From the NCBI RefSeq assembly GCF_031180885.1, contig NZ_JAPSLK010000031.1, positions 1 through 64,000 of the forward strand: DNA of 64,000 bases. Direction: 5' to 3'. This DNA is from Saccharothrix sp. GTDB lineage: Bacteria; Actinomycetota; Actinomycetes; Mycobacteriales; Pseudonocardiaceae. The notes beneath the pieces are model-generated. The model made no database searches, was not told the DNA's origin, and saw only the letters and a program-made list of their open reading frames with translations. Every line of letters begins with the position of its first letter. Position 1 is the first letter of the stretch. Positions 7,662-16,184 of this stretch are shown here, piece by piece. Both the position numbers and the translations under genes were made by a program.

Positions 7662-8627
7662 ATGTTCGCCGTCTACGCAGCCGAGCCGAGCCCGCAGGAC
7701 CCCCTCGCCGCACTGCGCGTGGGTGACCGCCCCGATCCCGAGGTGCCGGCCGGCTGGGTCCGCGTCGGCGTGAAGGCCGCCAGCCTGAACATGCACGACC
7801 TGTGGACGTTGCGCGGTGTCGGCATCAAGGCGGACAAGTTCCCGATGATCCTGGGCTGCGACGGCGCGGGCGTGCTCGACGACGGCACCGAGGTCGTCCT
7901 GCACTCCGTCATCGGCGACCCGAACTGGACCGGTGACGAGACCCTCGACCCGGGCCGCACCCTCCTGACCGAGAAGTACCAGGGCACCTTCGCCGACTAC
8001 GTGGTCGTCCCGGCCCGCAACGCCCTCAAGAAGCCGGAGGGCCTGTCCTTCGAAGAGGCCGCGTGCATGGGCACGGCGTGGCTGACGGCCTACCGGATGC
8101 TGTTCGTGAAGTCCGGCCTGCGCCCCGGCCAGACCATGCTGGTCCAGGGCGCGTCCGGTGGCGTCGCCACGGCGCTCATCCAGCTGGGCCGCGCGGCCGG
8201 TTACCGCGTGTGGGTGACGGGTCGGAGCGAGGAGAAGCGCGCCCTGGCCGAGCAGCTGGGTGCGCACGCCACCTTCGAGTCCGGCGCACGCCTGCCCGAT
8301 CGGGTGGACGCGGTCTTCGAGACGGTGGGCAAGGCGACCTGGTCGCACTCCATGAAGGCGCTCAAGCCGGGCGGCATCGTGGTCATCTCGGGTGCGACCA
8401 GCGGCGACGCCACCGCGGCCGAACTCCAGCGCCTGTTCTTCCTCCAGCTCCGGGTGGTCGGTTCGACCATGGGCACGCGCGAGGAGCTGGGCGACCTGCT
8501 GGCGTTCTGCGCCCTCAACGGCCTGCGCCCGCAGATCGGCACGACCCTGCCGATGGACCAGGCCGAGCAGGGCTTCAAGGCCATGCTGGACGGCGAGACG
8601 GCGGGGAAGATCGTCTTCACCCGGTGA
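7662..8627 (+). CDS. Zinc-binding-type dehydrogenase / quinone oxidoreductase (MDR superfamily)
   Basis: NAD(P)H-dependent medium-chain oxidoreductase of 321 residues. The N-terminal GroES-like domain contains AASLNMHDLWTLRGVGIK and ILGCDGAG; the Rossmann part has the dinucleotide motif in VQGASGGVATALIQLG and the family helix EEAACMGTAWLTAYR. The ATG at 7662 was chosen because the conserved N-terminus MFAVYAAEP begins there. Catalytic zinc ligands are not evident, so it is more likely a quinone/alkene-reductase-like member than an alcohol dehydrogenase. The gene ends 4 bases from the convergent LysR gene. Confidence 0.82.
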   Translation: MFAVYAAEPSPQDPLAALRVGDRPDPEVPAGWVRVGVKAASLNMHDLWTLRGVGIKADKFPMILGCDGAGVLDDGTEVVLHSVIGDPNWTGDETLDPGRTLLTEKYQGTFADYVVVPARNALKKPEGLSFEEAACMGTAWLTAYRMLFVKSGLRPGQTMLVQGASGGVATALIQLGRAAGYRVWVTGRSEEKRALAEQLGAHATFESGARLPDRVDAVFETVGKATWSHSMKALKPGGIVVISGATSGDATAAELQRLFFLQLRVVGSTMGTREELGDLLAFCALNGLRPQIGTTLPMDQAEQGFKAMLDGETAGKIVFTR

Positions 8628-8631
8628 CGGT

Positions 8632-9483
8632 TCACCCGGCGGTCACGGAGCCGACCAAGGCTTTGACCGCCGGGTGCCACTCCTTTCCCGGCGGGCCGCT
8701 GATCACCAGGCGGCGAACCACGCGTCGGCGCAGCGGGACCAGCACCAGGCCCGGTGGCAGCATGGCGGAGATCAGGCCGGGCACGATGGTGATGCCCACG
8801 CCGGCCCGCACCATCGCCAGCAACGTCCCCAGCTCGCGGACCCGGTGCACCGGCTTGAACGGCAATCCCTGGTGGGCCTGCCGCACGTGCCGCTCGCAGC
8901 CCCCGCACGACAGCAGGAACGGGTCGTCGGCCAGCTCCGCCACGTCCACGTCCGCCTCACCGGCCAACGGGTGGTCGTCGCGCAGCAACGCGTGGAACGC
9001 GTCCTCCCCCACCTCGACGCCGGGCCCCGGGGGCGGGTCGACGACCACCGCCACCTCGACGGTCCCGTTCGCCAGCCAGTCGGCGACCTCGTCGTCCTCG
9101 CCCTCGAAGACCCGGATGCGCACGTGCGGGAACTCCGCCTTCCACCGGGACAGCAGCTCGGGCAGCAACCCCTGGCACACCGTGGGCGGCGCGGCGAGCT
9201 TGATCGTGCCGCGCGCCAGGCCGCCCCGCCGCGCGGCCAGGTCGGTGATCGCGCTGGACGCCGCGACCGCGCTGCGCGCGTGGCCCAGCAGTTCGGCGCC
9301 GAAGGCGGTGGGCGTCGGCCGGCCCTGGCGGTGCAGGACCGGGTGGCCCAGGGTGCGTTCGAGCGCGGCGACGGCGTGGGAGACTGCGGACTGGGTGATG
9401 CCCAGGGTGTCGGCGGCGGCGCCGAAGCCGCCCTCGTCGACGACCGCCAGGAACGCTCGGAGCTGCGCGAAGTTCAGTGCCAT
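8632..9483 (-). CDS. LysR-family transcriptional regulator
   Basis: 283 residues with the N-terminal winged helix (LRAFLAVVDEGGFGAAADTL then ITQSAVSHAVAALE) and a C-terminal periplasmic-binding-like effector domain. It is divergent from a truncated DMT exporter 71 bases away, a common LysR-target arrangement, so its original target may have been that exporter. A CxxC-type pair in LLSCGGCERHV is unusual for the effector domain. The effector is unknown. Confidence 0.87.
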   Translation of the reverse strand: MALNFAQLRAFLAVVDEGGFGAAADTLGITQSAVSHAVAALERTLGHPVLHRQGRPTPTAFGAELLGHARSAVAASSAITDLAARRGGLARGTIKLAAPPTVCQGLLPELLSRWKAEFPHVRIRVFEGEDDEVADWLANGTVEVAVVVDPPPGPGVEVGEDAFHALLRDDHPLAGEADVDVAELADDPFLLSCGGCERHVRQAHQGLPFKPVHRVRELGTLLAMVRAGVGITIVPGLISAMLPPGLVLVPLRRRVVRRLVISGPPGKEWHPAVKALVGSVTAG

Positions 9484-9554
9484 GAGCGTCCCTCATGTCC
9501 CGGTTGCGTGGTGCTTGTTGGACTCATCCTCTTCGTTGACGTGATTGTGCTCCC

Positions 9555-10170
9555 GTGCAGTCGACTTGGGTGGGAAAGTTCGCACTCCTGTCCGCCATCT
9601 GGGGCGCGAGTTTCGCCTTGATCAAGCTTTCGGTGGACGCCGGCGTGCCACCCGTCTGGGTGGCGTTCGGCCGGTGCTTCTTCGGGGCGCTCGCGTTGGC
9701 GCTGGTGTGCCTGGCCACCCGGACGCCCCTGCCGCGCGACCGCCGCACCCGGGGACACGCGCTGGTGGTCGCCACACTGCTCAACGCGGTGCCGTTCACG
9801 TTGCCGGCGTTCGGCGAGACGCTGGTGACGTCGGTGCTGGCCGGTGTCTTCAACGCCACCATGCCGTTGACCACGCTGGTGTTCGTGCTGCTCGTCGTGC
9901 CGTCCGAGAAGGTCACCGGGGCGCGGCTCGCGGGACTCGCGATCGGGTTCTCCGGTGTGCTGGTGGTGCTGGGCGTCTGGGACGGGGTCGGCGGCGACGT
10001 GCTCGTCGGCGGGTTGGCGTGCCTCGGGGCGACGACCCGCTACGGCACGGGGTACGCCTACACGCGGCGGTTCTTCTCCGGTGGGTCGCAGTCGGCCAGT
10101 GCGCTGTCGGCGGTGCGGATCATCTGCGCGGCGGGTGAGCTGGCGGTCGCCGCGCCGGTGATCGGCGGGT
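9555..10170 (+). pseudogene. DMT-superfamily (EamA) exporter, 3' third missing
   Basis: From GTG 9555 the frame encodes a typical EamA transporter (ALLSAIWGASFALIKLSVDA and several membrane helices) for about 205 residues, up to ELAVAAPVIGG. Intact members have ten helices in 280-300 residues; here the last three or so are absent. After about 10170 the frame runs into unrelated sequence and the promoter of the next gene. No stop follows immediately, so a chimeric tail could still be translated. This looks like a deletion between the exporter and the APC permease upstream region. Confidence 0.68.
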
Positions 10171-10182
10171 GCACAATGGTGA

Positions 10183-10217
10183 GATCGCACAAAGAGTGCA
10201 CGTCAAGTGGTGCGATC
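10183..10217. promoter_or_regulatory. 8-bp inverted repeat upstream of APC permease
   Basis: GATCGCAC (10183-10190) is repeated in inverted form as GTGCGATC (10210-10217), with 19 bases between that include one of two GTGCAC copies (10196-10201; the other is 10169-10174). A TTGACG at 10237-10242 could be a -35 box for the permease. The position, 68-102 bases before the start codon, suits an operator; no cognate regulator is identified. Confidence 0.35.
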
Positions 10218-10284
10218 GAACAAACCCCGGTGACAGTTGACGCGCGTACGGTTCGCCGCACAACACCACCGAGGGAGCAAAGGC

Positions 10285-11727
10285 ATGACCTCCGTGCAGG
10301 GCGGCTTCGGCCAGGGCTCCGGCGTGTTCCGCCGCAAGCCCATCGAGCAGATCACCGAAGAGAAGACCGGACTCACCCGGACCCTGGGCCTCTGGCAGCT
10401 CACCGCGATCGGCATCGGCGGCATCATCGGAGCGGGCATCTTCTCGCTCGCGGGCGCCGTGGCCAACAAGACCGCAGGCCCGGCGGTGCTCATCTCGTTC
10501 CTCATCGCGGGCATCGCCAGCGCCGCGGCGGCCTTCTCCTACGCCGAGTTCGCGGGCCTGATCCCCAAGGCGGGCTCCGCCTACACCTACGGCTACGCGG
10601 TGCTCGGCGAGATCGTCGGCTGGTTCATCGGCTGGGACCTGCTGCTGGAGTACACGGCGATCGTGGCGGTGGTCGCGATCGGCATCTCGGGCTACTTCAA
10701 CGAGTTGCTCAACCTGCTCGGCCTCGACCTGCCCGTCTGGATGCTCGGCGCACCCGGCACGGAAACCGGTGACCTCGCCGCGGGCAGCTACAAGGTCAAC
10801 CTGTTCGCGGTCGTGCTGTGCCTGCTCATCGCCTGGATCCTCAACCTGGGCATGAAGAACGCCGCCCGCTTCGAGACCGCCCTGGTCTACCTCAAGGTCG
10901 GCATCGTCCTGCTGGTGATCATCGTCGGCGCGTTCCACATCAACACCGGCAACTACAACCCGTTCTTCCCGTTCGGCATCGCGGGCGCCATGACCGGCGC
11001 GGCCACGGTCTTCTTCGCCGTCTTCGGCTACGACGCGATGTCCACCGCCGCCGAGGAGTCCAAGGACTCGCAGCGGCACATGCCCAAGGCGATCATCTAC
11101 TCGCTGGCCATCTCGATGGTGCTGTACGTGCTGGCCTGCCTCGTCCTGACCGGCATGGTCAACTACAAGGACGTCGACACCGAGAGCGCGTTCGCCACGG
11201 CGTTCGCCGACGTCGGCCTGCCCGCGCTGGGCATCATCATCTCCGTGGGCGCGGTCCTGGGCATCACCACCGTGCTGTTCACGTTCCTCATGGGCGCGGC
11301 GCGCGTCGGCTACTCGATGTCCCGCGACGGCCTGCTGCCGAAGTGGTTCGCCAAGACGCACCCGGTCAAGCACGTCCCGACGCGCACCACGTGGGTGCTG
11401 GGCATCGCCTCCGCCGTCATCGCGGGCTTCCTGCCCATCGCCGAGGCCGCCGAGCTGACCAACATCGGCATCCTGCTGGCGTTCGTGGTGGTCTGCGTCG
11501 CGGTGATCGTGCTGCGGTACAAGCAGCCCGACCTGCCGCGCACGTTCAAGACGCCGGGCATGCCGATCGTGCCGATCATCGGCGTCGTGTTCTCGATCTG
11601 GCTGATCACCTTCCTCGCGCCGGAGACGTGGCTGCGCTTCGCCGCCTGGTTCGCCCTCGGCCTGATCATCTACTTCGCTTACAGCAAGCGGAACTCCGCC
11701 ATGGAGAAGAACCGCACCGAGAGCTGA
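10285..11727 (+). CDS. APC-superfamily amino acid permease
   Basis: Secondary amino acid transporter of 480 residues with about 12 membrane helices. The first helix carries GIGGIIGAGIFSLAG, the substrate-binding kink typical of the CAT/GabP-like APC group, and the FSYAEFAGLIPKAGSAYTY segment follows. ATG 10285 is preceded by GGGAG. Compared with prokaryotic cationic amino acid transporters the length is ordinary. The substrate is not certain; cationic amino acids are the best guess. Its TGA abuts the TCA of the convergent DUF885 gene. Confidence 0.87.
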   Translation: MTSVQGGFGQGSGVFRRKPIEQITEEKTGLTRTLGLWQLTAIGIGGIIGAGIFSLAGAVANKTAGPAVLISFLIAGIASAAAAFSYAEFAGLIPKAGSAYTYGYAVLGEIVGWFIGWDLLLEYTAIVAVVAIGISGYFNELLNLLGLDLPVWMLGAPGTETGDLAAGSYKVNLFAVVLCLLIAWILNLGMKNAARFETALVYLKVGIVLLVIIVGAFHINTGNYNPFFPFGIAGAMTGAATVFFAVFGYDAMSTAAEESKDSQRHMPKAIIYSLAISMVLYVLACLVLTGMVNYKDVDTESAFATAFADVGLPALGIIISVGAVLGITTVLFTFLMGAARVGYSMSRDGLLPKWFAKTHPVKHVPTRTTWVLGIASAVIAGFLPIAEAAELTNIGILLAFVVVCVAVIVLRYKQPDLPRTFKTPGMPIVPIIGVVFSIWLITFLAPETWLRFAAWFALGLIIYFAYSKRNSAMEKNRTES

Positions 11728-13359
11728 TCAGGGACCGACGTGGTCGACCCACCGGTCGACCACGTCGGCGAGCACGGCCATCGGCAGCGGACCGCCGCCG
11801 ATCACCAGGTCGTGGAAGGCCCTGATGTCGAAGCGGTCGCCCAGGCGCCGCTCCGCGTCCCCGCGCAGGCGTTGGATCTCCAGTCGTCCCACCATGTACG
11901 ACAACGCCTGCGCGGGGTTCTCGATGTAGCGGTCCACTTCTGAGTGGATGTCCACGTCCGGCATGACCGCGTTGTCCCGCAGGAAGTCCACCGCCCGCTG
12001 CCGGGTCCAGCCCAGGGCGTGCAGGCCGGTGTCCACCACGAGCCGCGCGGCGCGCAGCGAGTCGCCCGCCAGCATCCCCAGGCGGGCCACGTCGTCGCTG
12101 TAGAGGCCCATCTCGTCGGCCAGCCGCTCGGCGTAGAGCGCCCAGCCCTCCAGGTATGCCTCGATGGAGGCGAACCGGCGCAGCGTCGGCAGGTCGGTGC
12201 GGCCCTGGGCGAGCGAGATCTGGAAGTGGTGTCCGGGCACGCCCTCGTGGAACGCGGTGGACTCGGCGCTGAACCGGTCGCGTTCGGTGGCCTGGAAGGT
12301 GTTCACGTAGTAGACGCCCGGGCGCGAGCCGTCCAGCGCCGGGTCCATGTAGAAGGCCAGCGGGGCGTTCGGCGCGTCCGCCTCGGGCACCGCCCGCACC
12401 TCGCACCCGTCGGCGGGCACCGTGCCGAACCAGTCCGGCGCGACGCGTTCCGCGCGCTCGATGGTCGCCTTGGCCAGCGCGGTCATCTCCTCGGCGCTGG
12501 TCCAGCGCATCGCGGGGTCGGCCAGCAGTCGCGCCCGGACCTCCCGTGCGGGCAGCGGGCCGAAGACCCGTGCGCCGATCTCCTCGTACTCGCGGTCCAG
12601 CGCCTTGATCAGGTCCAGACCGATGCGGTGCAGTTCCTCCGGTGTGTGCGCGGTCGTCGTGTAGAGGGGGACGAGTTGCGCGTAGATCTCCGCACCGCCC
12701 TCCAACGCGCACAATCCCGGTTCGTCTTCCGAACGGCCGCGCGGGGCGATCTCCGCGCGCAGGAAGTCCCGGTAGCGCTCGAACGCGGGCCGGACCTCGG
12801 CGGTCAGCAGGGCGGCGCACTCGTCGTAGAGGTCGGTGGCGCGCAACGGGTCCGCGAGCGGGTCGACGGGGTCGGCGAGGTGCCGGTCCAGCCGTGCGGC
12901 GGCGGCCTCCACCAGGTGCGCGACGGGGCGCTTCGGGGAGTCGCGCTGGCGGCGGGCGAGGGCGTCGAGGTAGGCGGGGAAGGCGGCCAGGCGGGTCAGG
13001 TAGTGGCGGGCGGCCTGCGCGTCCACGGGCCGGACCAGCGGCAGGGCGGTCAGCAGCAGCGGGATGGGGGCGTTGAGGCCTTCGGCGTGGGTGTGCTCGA
13101 CCAGCCCGGCGCGCGCCCGGCCCGCGACCGCGTCGGCCTGCTGCGCCACCACCGCGCGGGTCACCGGGTCGTCGTCACCCCCGGACCGCGCCCGGCGCGC
13201 GATGTCCTCGGCGCGGCGGGCGATGTCGGCGGCGGCCTCCGCGCTCGGGTCGGGCAGCCGGTCGTCCCACCCGGGCACCCCGCGCAGGGTCGCCTCGACC
13301 GGGTCGGCGTCGAAGGCGACGGTCAGCAGCTCGTCGGACAGCTCGCGGGCAGTCGTCAT
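11728..13359 (-). CDS. DUF885 family protein, putative metallopeptidase-like
   Basis: 543 residues of the DUF885 family, which is all-helical and distantly related to zinc peptidases. The metal-site motif HEGVPGHHFQ is present near residue 385, with downstream acidic residues in SIEAYLEGWALYAERL, the order seen in HExxH-like gluzincins. No signal peptide is seen, so it is likely cytoplasmic. It follows the nitronate monooxygenase-like gene by 26 bases on the same strand and is probably co-transcribed. The substrate is unknown. Confidence 0.83.
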   Translation of the reverse strand: MTTARELSDELLTVAFDADPVEATLRGVPGWDDRLPDPSAEAAADIARRAEDIARRARSGGDDDPVTRAVVAQQADAVAGRARAGLVEHTHAEGLNAPIPLLLTALPLVRPVDAQAARHYLTRLAAFPAYLDALARRQRDSPKRPVAHLVEAAAARLDRHLADPVDPLADPLRATDLYDECAALLTAEVRPAFERYRDFLRAEIAPRGRSEDEPGLCALEGGAEIYAQLVPLYTTTAHTPEELHRIGLDLIKALDREYEEIGARVFGPLPAREVRARLLADPAMRWTSAEEMTALAKATIERAERVAPDWFGTVPADGCEVRAVPEADAPNAPLAFYMDPALDGSRPGVYYVNTFQATERDRFSAESTAFHEGVPGHHFQISLAQGRTDLPTLRRFASIEAYLEGWALYAERLADEMGLYSDDVARLGMLAGDSLRAARLVVDTGLHALGWTRQRAVDFLRDNAVMPDVDIHSEVDRYIENPAQALSYMVGRLEIQRLRGDAERRLGDRFDIRAFHDLVIGGGPLPMAVLADVVDRWVDHVGP

Positions 13360-13385
13360 CGGGCCATTCTGACCGCAAACCCTTG

Positions 13386-14423
13386 CTACAGCGGCGGAAT
13401 CCGCATTGCGGCGGAGTCCAGCGCGGCCCGTGCCTCCGCGCGGAGGCGCTGAACCAGCTCCGCCGCCGGGGCCGGTCGGACCAGCGCGTAGGTCTGCCCG
13501 GCCCACAACGACATCAGCTCCGGGTCGCCGGTCGCGCGGACGGGTTTGGTCAGGTGGTGCACGTCCGGGTAGGCGGCCGGGGCGTGCGGCGAGTTCTCGA
13601 CGAGGAACCGGTTCACCAGCCCGCGCGCCGGACGTCCGCTGAACGCCCTGGTCAGCGCGGTGCGCCGGGTGCCGGCGGCGAGGGCCTCGCGGTACGCGGC
13701 GGCGGTGCCCGCCTCCGGGCAGGACAGGAACGCGGTGCCCAGCTGGGCCGCGACCGCTCCCGCGGCGAGCACGGCGGCCACGTCCGCGCCGTGCACGATC
13801 CCGCCCGCGGCGATCAGCGGAAGGTCCACCCGGGCCGAGACCAGGCGGAGTGCGGCCAGTAGCCCGAACAGCTCGCCGCCACCCGGGGACACGCCGTCGT
13901 CGGTGAACGTGCCGCGGTGCCCGCCGGCGTCGCAACCCTGCACGCACAACGCGTCCACGCCGACCGCCGCCGCCTGCCGGGCCTCCGCCGGGGTGGTCAC
14001 CGTGGCGACGACCGTCGAGCCGGCCGCGTGCAGCCGGTGCACGTCGTGCGGCTCGGGCAGGCCGAAGGTGAAGGAGACGACCGGCACCCGCATCGCCATG
14101 ACCAGCTCCAGCTTGGCCGCGTACGAGTCGTCGTCCCAGCGCGGTTCGCCGGGCTCGGCGGGCGCCTGCGCGCGGACCCGGTCCCGGTACGCACTGAGGT
14201 CCACAGTGGACTTGACGCCGGGCACGAACAGGTTGATGCCGAACGGCTTGTCCGTCAGCGCCATGGTCTCCTTGATCTGGGTGGCCACGGCTTCCAGGCT
14301 CTGGTACCCGGCCGCGAGGAACCCCAGACCACCCGCGCGACCCACCTCCGCGACCAGTTCGGGGGTGGACGCGCCACCCGCCATGGGCGCGGCGATCACG
14401 GGCACTTCCAGTCGGTCCAGCAT
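13386..14423 (-). CDS. Nitronate monooxygenase / 2-nitropropane dioxygenase-like flavoprotein
   Basis: FMN-dependent TIM-barrel protein of 345 residues. Family signatures are VIAAPMAGGASTPELVAEV at the N-terminus, GYQSLEAVATQIKE, the phosphate-binding QGCDAGGHRG and the LIAAGGIVHG/GTAFLSCPEA strand pair. The histidine in GGHRG is the usual catalytic position. The ATG at 14423 gives the compact N-terminus expected. Some members are enoyl-ACP reductases (FabK-like), so the reaction remains uncertain. Confidence 0.83.
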   Translation of the reverse strand: MLDRLEVPVIAAPMAGGASTPELVAEVGRAGGLGFLAAGYQSLEAVATQIKETMALTDKPFGINLFVPGVKSTVDLSAYRDRVRAQAPAEPGEPRWDDDSYAAKLELVMAMRVPVVSFTFGLPEPHDVHRLHAAGSTVVATVTTPAEARQAAAVGVDALCVQGCDAGGHRGTFTDDGVSPGGGELFGLLAALRLVSARVDLPLIAAGGIVHGADVAAVLAAGAVAAQLGTAFLSCPEAGTAAAYREALAAGTRRTALTRAFSGRPARGLVNRFLVENSPHAPAAYPDVHHLTKPVRATGDPELMSLWAGQTYALVRPAPAAELVQRLRAEARAALDSAAMRIPPL

Positions 14424-14482
14424 GACAACGACGATAACCCGCCATTTGGCGGAATACCCGCGACGCGGCACGTGATCCGCAC

Positions 14483-14504
14483 GGCGAACTCCGGGTGAAC
14501 TCCC
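14483..14504 (-). promoter_or_regulatory. Possible PHO box (PhoP-binding direct repeats)
   Basis: Read on the minus strand, two adjacent 11-base units GGGAGTTCACC and CGGAGTTCGCC lie head to tail and contain GTTCACC and GTTCGCC, close to the direct-repeat unit bound by PhoP in Streptomyces. They end about 40 bases upstream of the phoD start. Matching both composition and target gene makes a phosphate-starvation site plausible, but only two units are present. Confidence 0.45.
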
Positions 14505-14543
14505 CCGCCCGGTGGTTCCGCACCGCCCGTCGACGCCCCTGGA

Positions 14544-16145
14544 ATGGACGCCGTGCCGCACACACACCCCCGCCGGGACGCCCTGAGACTGGGCGCCATC
14601 GCCGGCGCCGCCCTGCTGACCGCCCCCGCCCTGCCCGCCTTCGCGGCCACCGCGCACTTCCGCCACGGCGTGGCGTCCGGCGACCCCCTGCCCGACCGGG
14701 TCGTCCTGTGGACCCGCGTCACCCCCACCGACGACGCCCTGCCCGGCTCAGGTGTCGGCCCGACCGTGACGGTGTCCCACGAGGTCGCCGAGGACGCCGC
14801 GTTCACCCGGGTCGTGGTGCGCGGCAGCACCACCACCGGCCCCGACCGCGACCACACCGTGAAGCTCGACGTGGCCGGCCTCCAGCCCGGCCGGCACTAC
14901 TTCTACCGGTTCGCCCTGGACGGCCAGACCTCCCCGGTCGGCCGCACCAAGACCGCGCCCGCCGCCGGCGCTGCCGTCGCAGGTCTGCGGTTCGGCGTGG
15001 TGTCGTGCTCGAACTGGCAGTCCGGCCGGTTCGCCGCCTACCGGCACCTGGCCGAGCGCGGCGACCTCGACGCCGTGGTCCACCTCGGCGACTACCTCTA
15101 CGAGTACGGCCCCGGCGAGTTCGGCAGCGGACGCCCGCACGAGCCCGCCCGCGAGGTGCTGTCGCTGTCGGACTACCGCGTCCGGCACGCCCAGTACAAG
15201 ACCGACCCGGAACTCCAGCAGCTGCACGCCGCCTACCCGTGGGTCATCACCATCGACGACCACGAGGTGGCCAACGACGCCTGGTCCGGCGGCGCGGAGA
15301 ACCACACCGAGGGCGCGGAGGGTGCGTACGTCACCCGCCGGGCGGTGGCGATGCGGGCCTACCGGGAGTGGATGCCCGTGCGGACCGGCGCGGACGGCCG
15401 GATCTACCGGCGACTGCGGTTCGGCACGCTGGCCGAGTTGACCATGCTGGATCTGCGCACCTACCGGTCGCAGCAGGTCGGCACCGACATCGGCCGCGCC
15501 GACGACCCGGACCGCAGCATCACCGGCGCGGAGCAGCTCGCGTTCGTGCGGGACGGCTTGGTCGGCTCGGACGCCCGGTGGAAGCTGGTCGGCAACCCGG
15601 TGATGTTCTCACCAGTGCTCGTCCCGGCCCTGCCGCAGGCGATCGGCCGGCCGTTGGCGGAGCTGATCGGCGTGCCCGCGGACGGCGTGCCGATCAACGT
15701 CGACCAGTGGGACGGCTACCAGCACGACCGGCGCGTGCTGATCGACGCGCTGGCCGCCAACGGCGTGCAGAACACCGTGTTCCTGACCGGTGACATCCAC
15801 ACGTCCTGGGCGTTCGAGGTGCCCTACGACGCGGCGCTGTACCCGTTCACCCGGCGGACCGTGGCCACCGAGTTGGTGGTCCCGTCGGTCACGTCGGACA
15901 ACATCGACGAGCTGACCGGCGCGCCGCCGCGCTCGGTGTCCCTGGCCGCCGAGGCCAGCCTGACCACGCTCAACCGGCACCTGAAGTGGGTCGAGCTGGA
16001 CTCGCACGGCTACACCGTGCTGGACGTGGCGCCGGAGCGGGTCCGGATGGACTGGTACTTCCTGGCCGACCGGTCGCGCGCCGACTCGCCCGCGACCCTG
16101 GCCCGGACGTTCACCGTGCCGGCGGGCACCCAGCGGTTGAGGTGA
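14544..16145 (+). CDS. phoD: PhoD-family alkaline phosphatase, TAT-exported
   Basis: Extracellular phosphatase/phosphodiesterase of 533 residues that releases phosphate from esters using Ca/Fe. The twin-arginine signal (HPRRDALRLGAIAGA then a hydrophobic stretch ending PAFAA) directs folded export. Domain landmarks are the N-terminal PhoD_N segment FRHGVASGDPLPDRVVLWTR, the metal-binding HLGDYLYEYG, ITIDDHEVANDAW and the late GDIHTSWAF. A GTG three codons after the ATG is an equally possible start. A perfect hairpin follows the stop. Possible control is the PHO box-like repeat upstream. Confidence 0.9.
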   Translation: MDAVPHTHPRRDALRLGAIAGAALLTAPALPAFAATAHFRHGVASGDPLPDRVVLWTRVTPTDDALPGSGVGPTVTVSHEVAEDAAFTRVVVRGSTTTGPDRDHTVKLDVAGLQPGRHYFYRFALDGQTSPVGRTKTAPAAGAAVAGLRFGVVSCSNWQSGRFAAYRHLAERGDLDAVVHLGDYLYEYGPGEFGSGRPHEPAREVLSLSDYRVRHAQYKTDPELQQLHAAYPWVITIDDHEVANDAWSGGAENHTEGAEGAYVTRRAVAMRAYREWMPVRTGADGRIYRRLRFGTLAELTMLDLRTYRSQQVGTDIGRADDPDRSITGAEQLAFVRDGLVGSDARWKLVGNPVMFSPVLVPALPQAIGRPLAELIGVPADGVPINVDQWDGYQHDRRVLIDALAANGVQNTVFLTGDIHTSWAFEVPYDAALYPFTRRTVATELVVPSVTSDNIDELTGAPPRSVSLAAEASLTTLNRHLKWVELDSHGYTVLDVAPERVRMDWYFLADRSRADSPATLARTFTVPAGTQRLR

Positions 16146-16149
16146 GGGT

Positions 16150-16178
16150 GTGGTGCTCCCCGTCGTGGGGAGCACCAC
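16150..16178. terminator. Bidirectional terminator between phoD and chitinase
   Basis: A perfect 12-bp stem GTGGTGCTCCCC / GGGGAGCACCAC with a 5-base loop lies in the 39-base gap between two convergent stops. No T-run is obvious, as often in high-GC actinomycetes. Confidence 0.75.
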
Positions 16179-16184
16179 CTTCCG

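Noticed and set aside
10286-10772. Extension of the DMT frame into the permease gene as one fusion protein
   Set aside because: The sequence after about 10170 has no transporter character, and the permease is clearly encoded in another frame from 10285.
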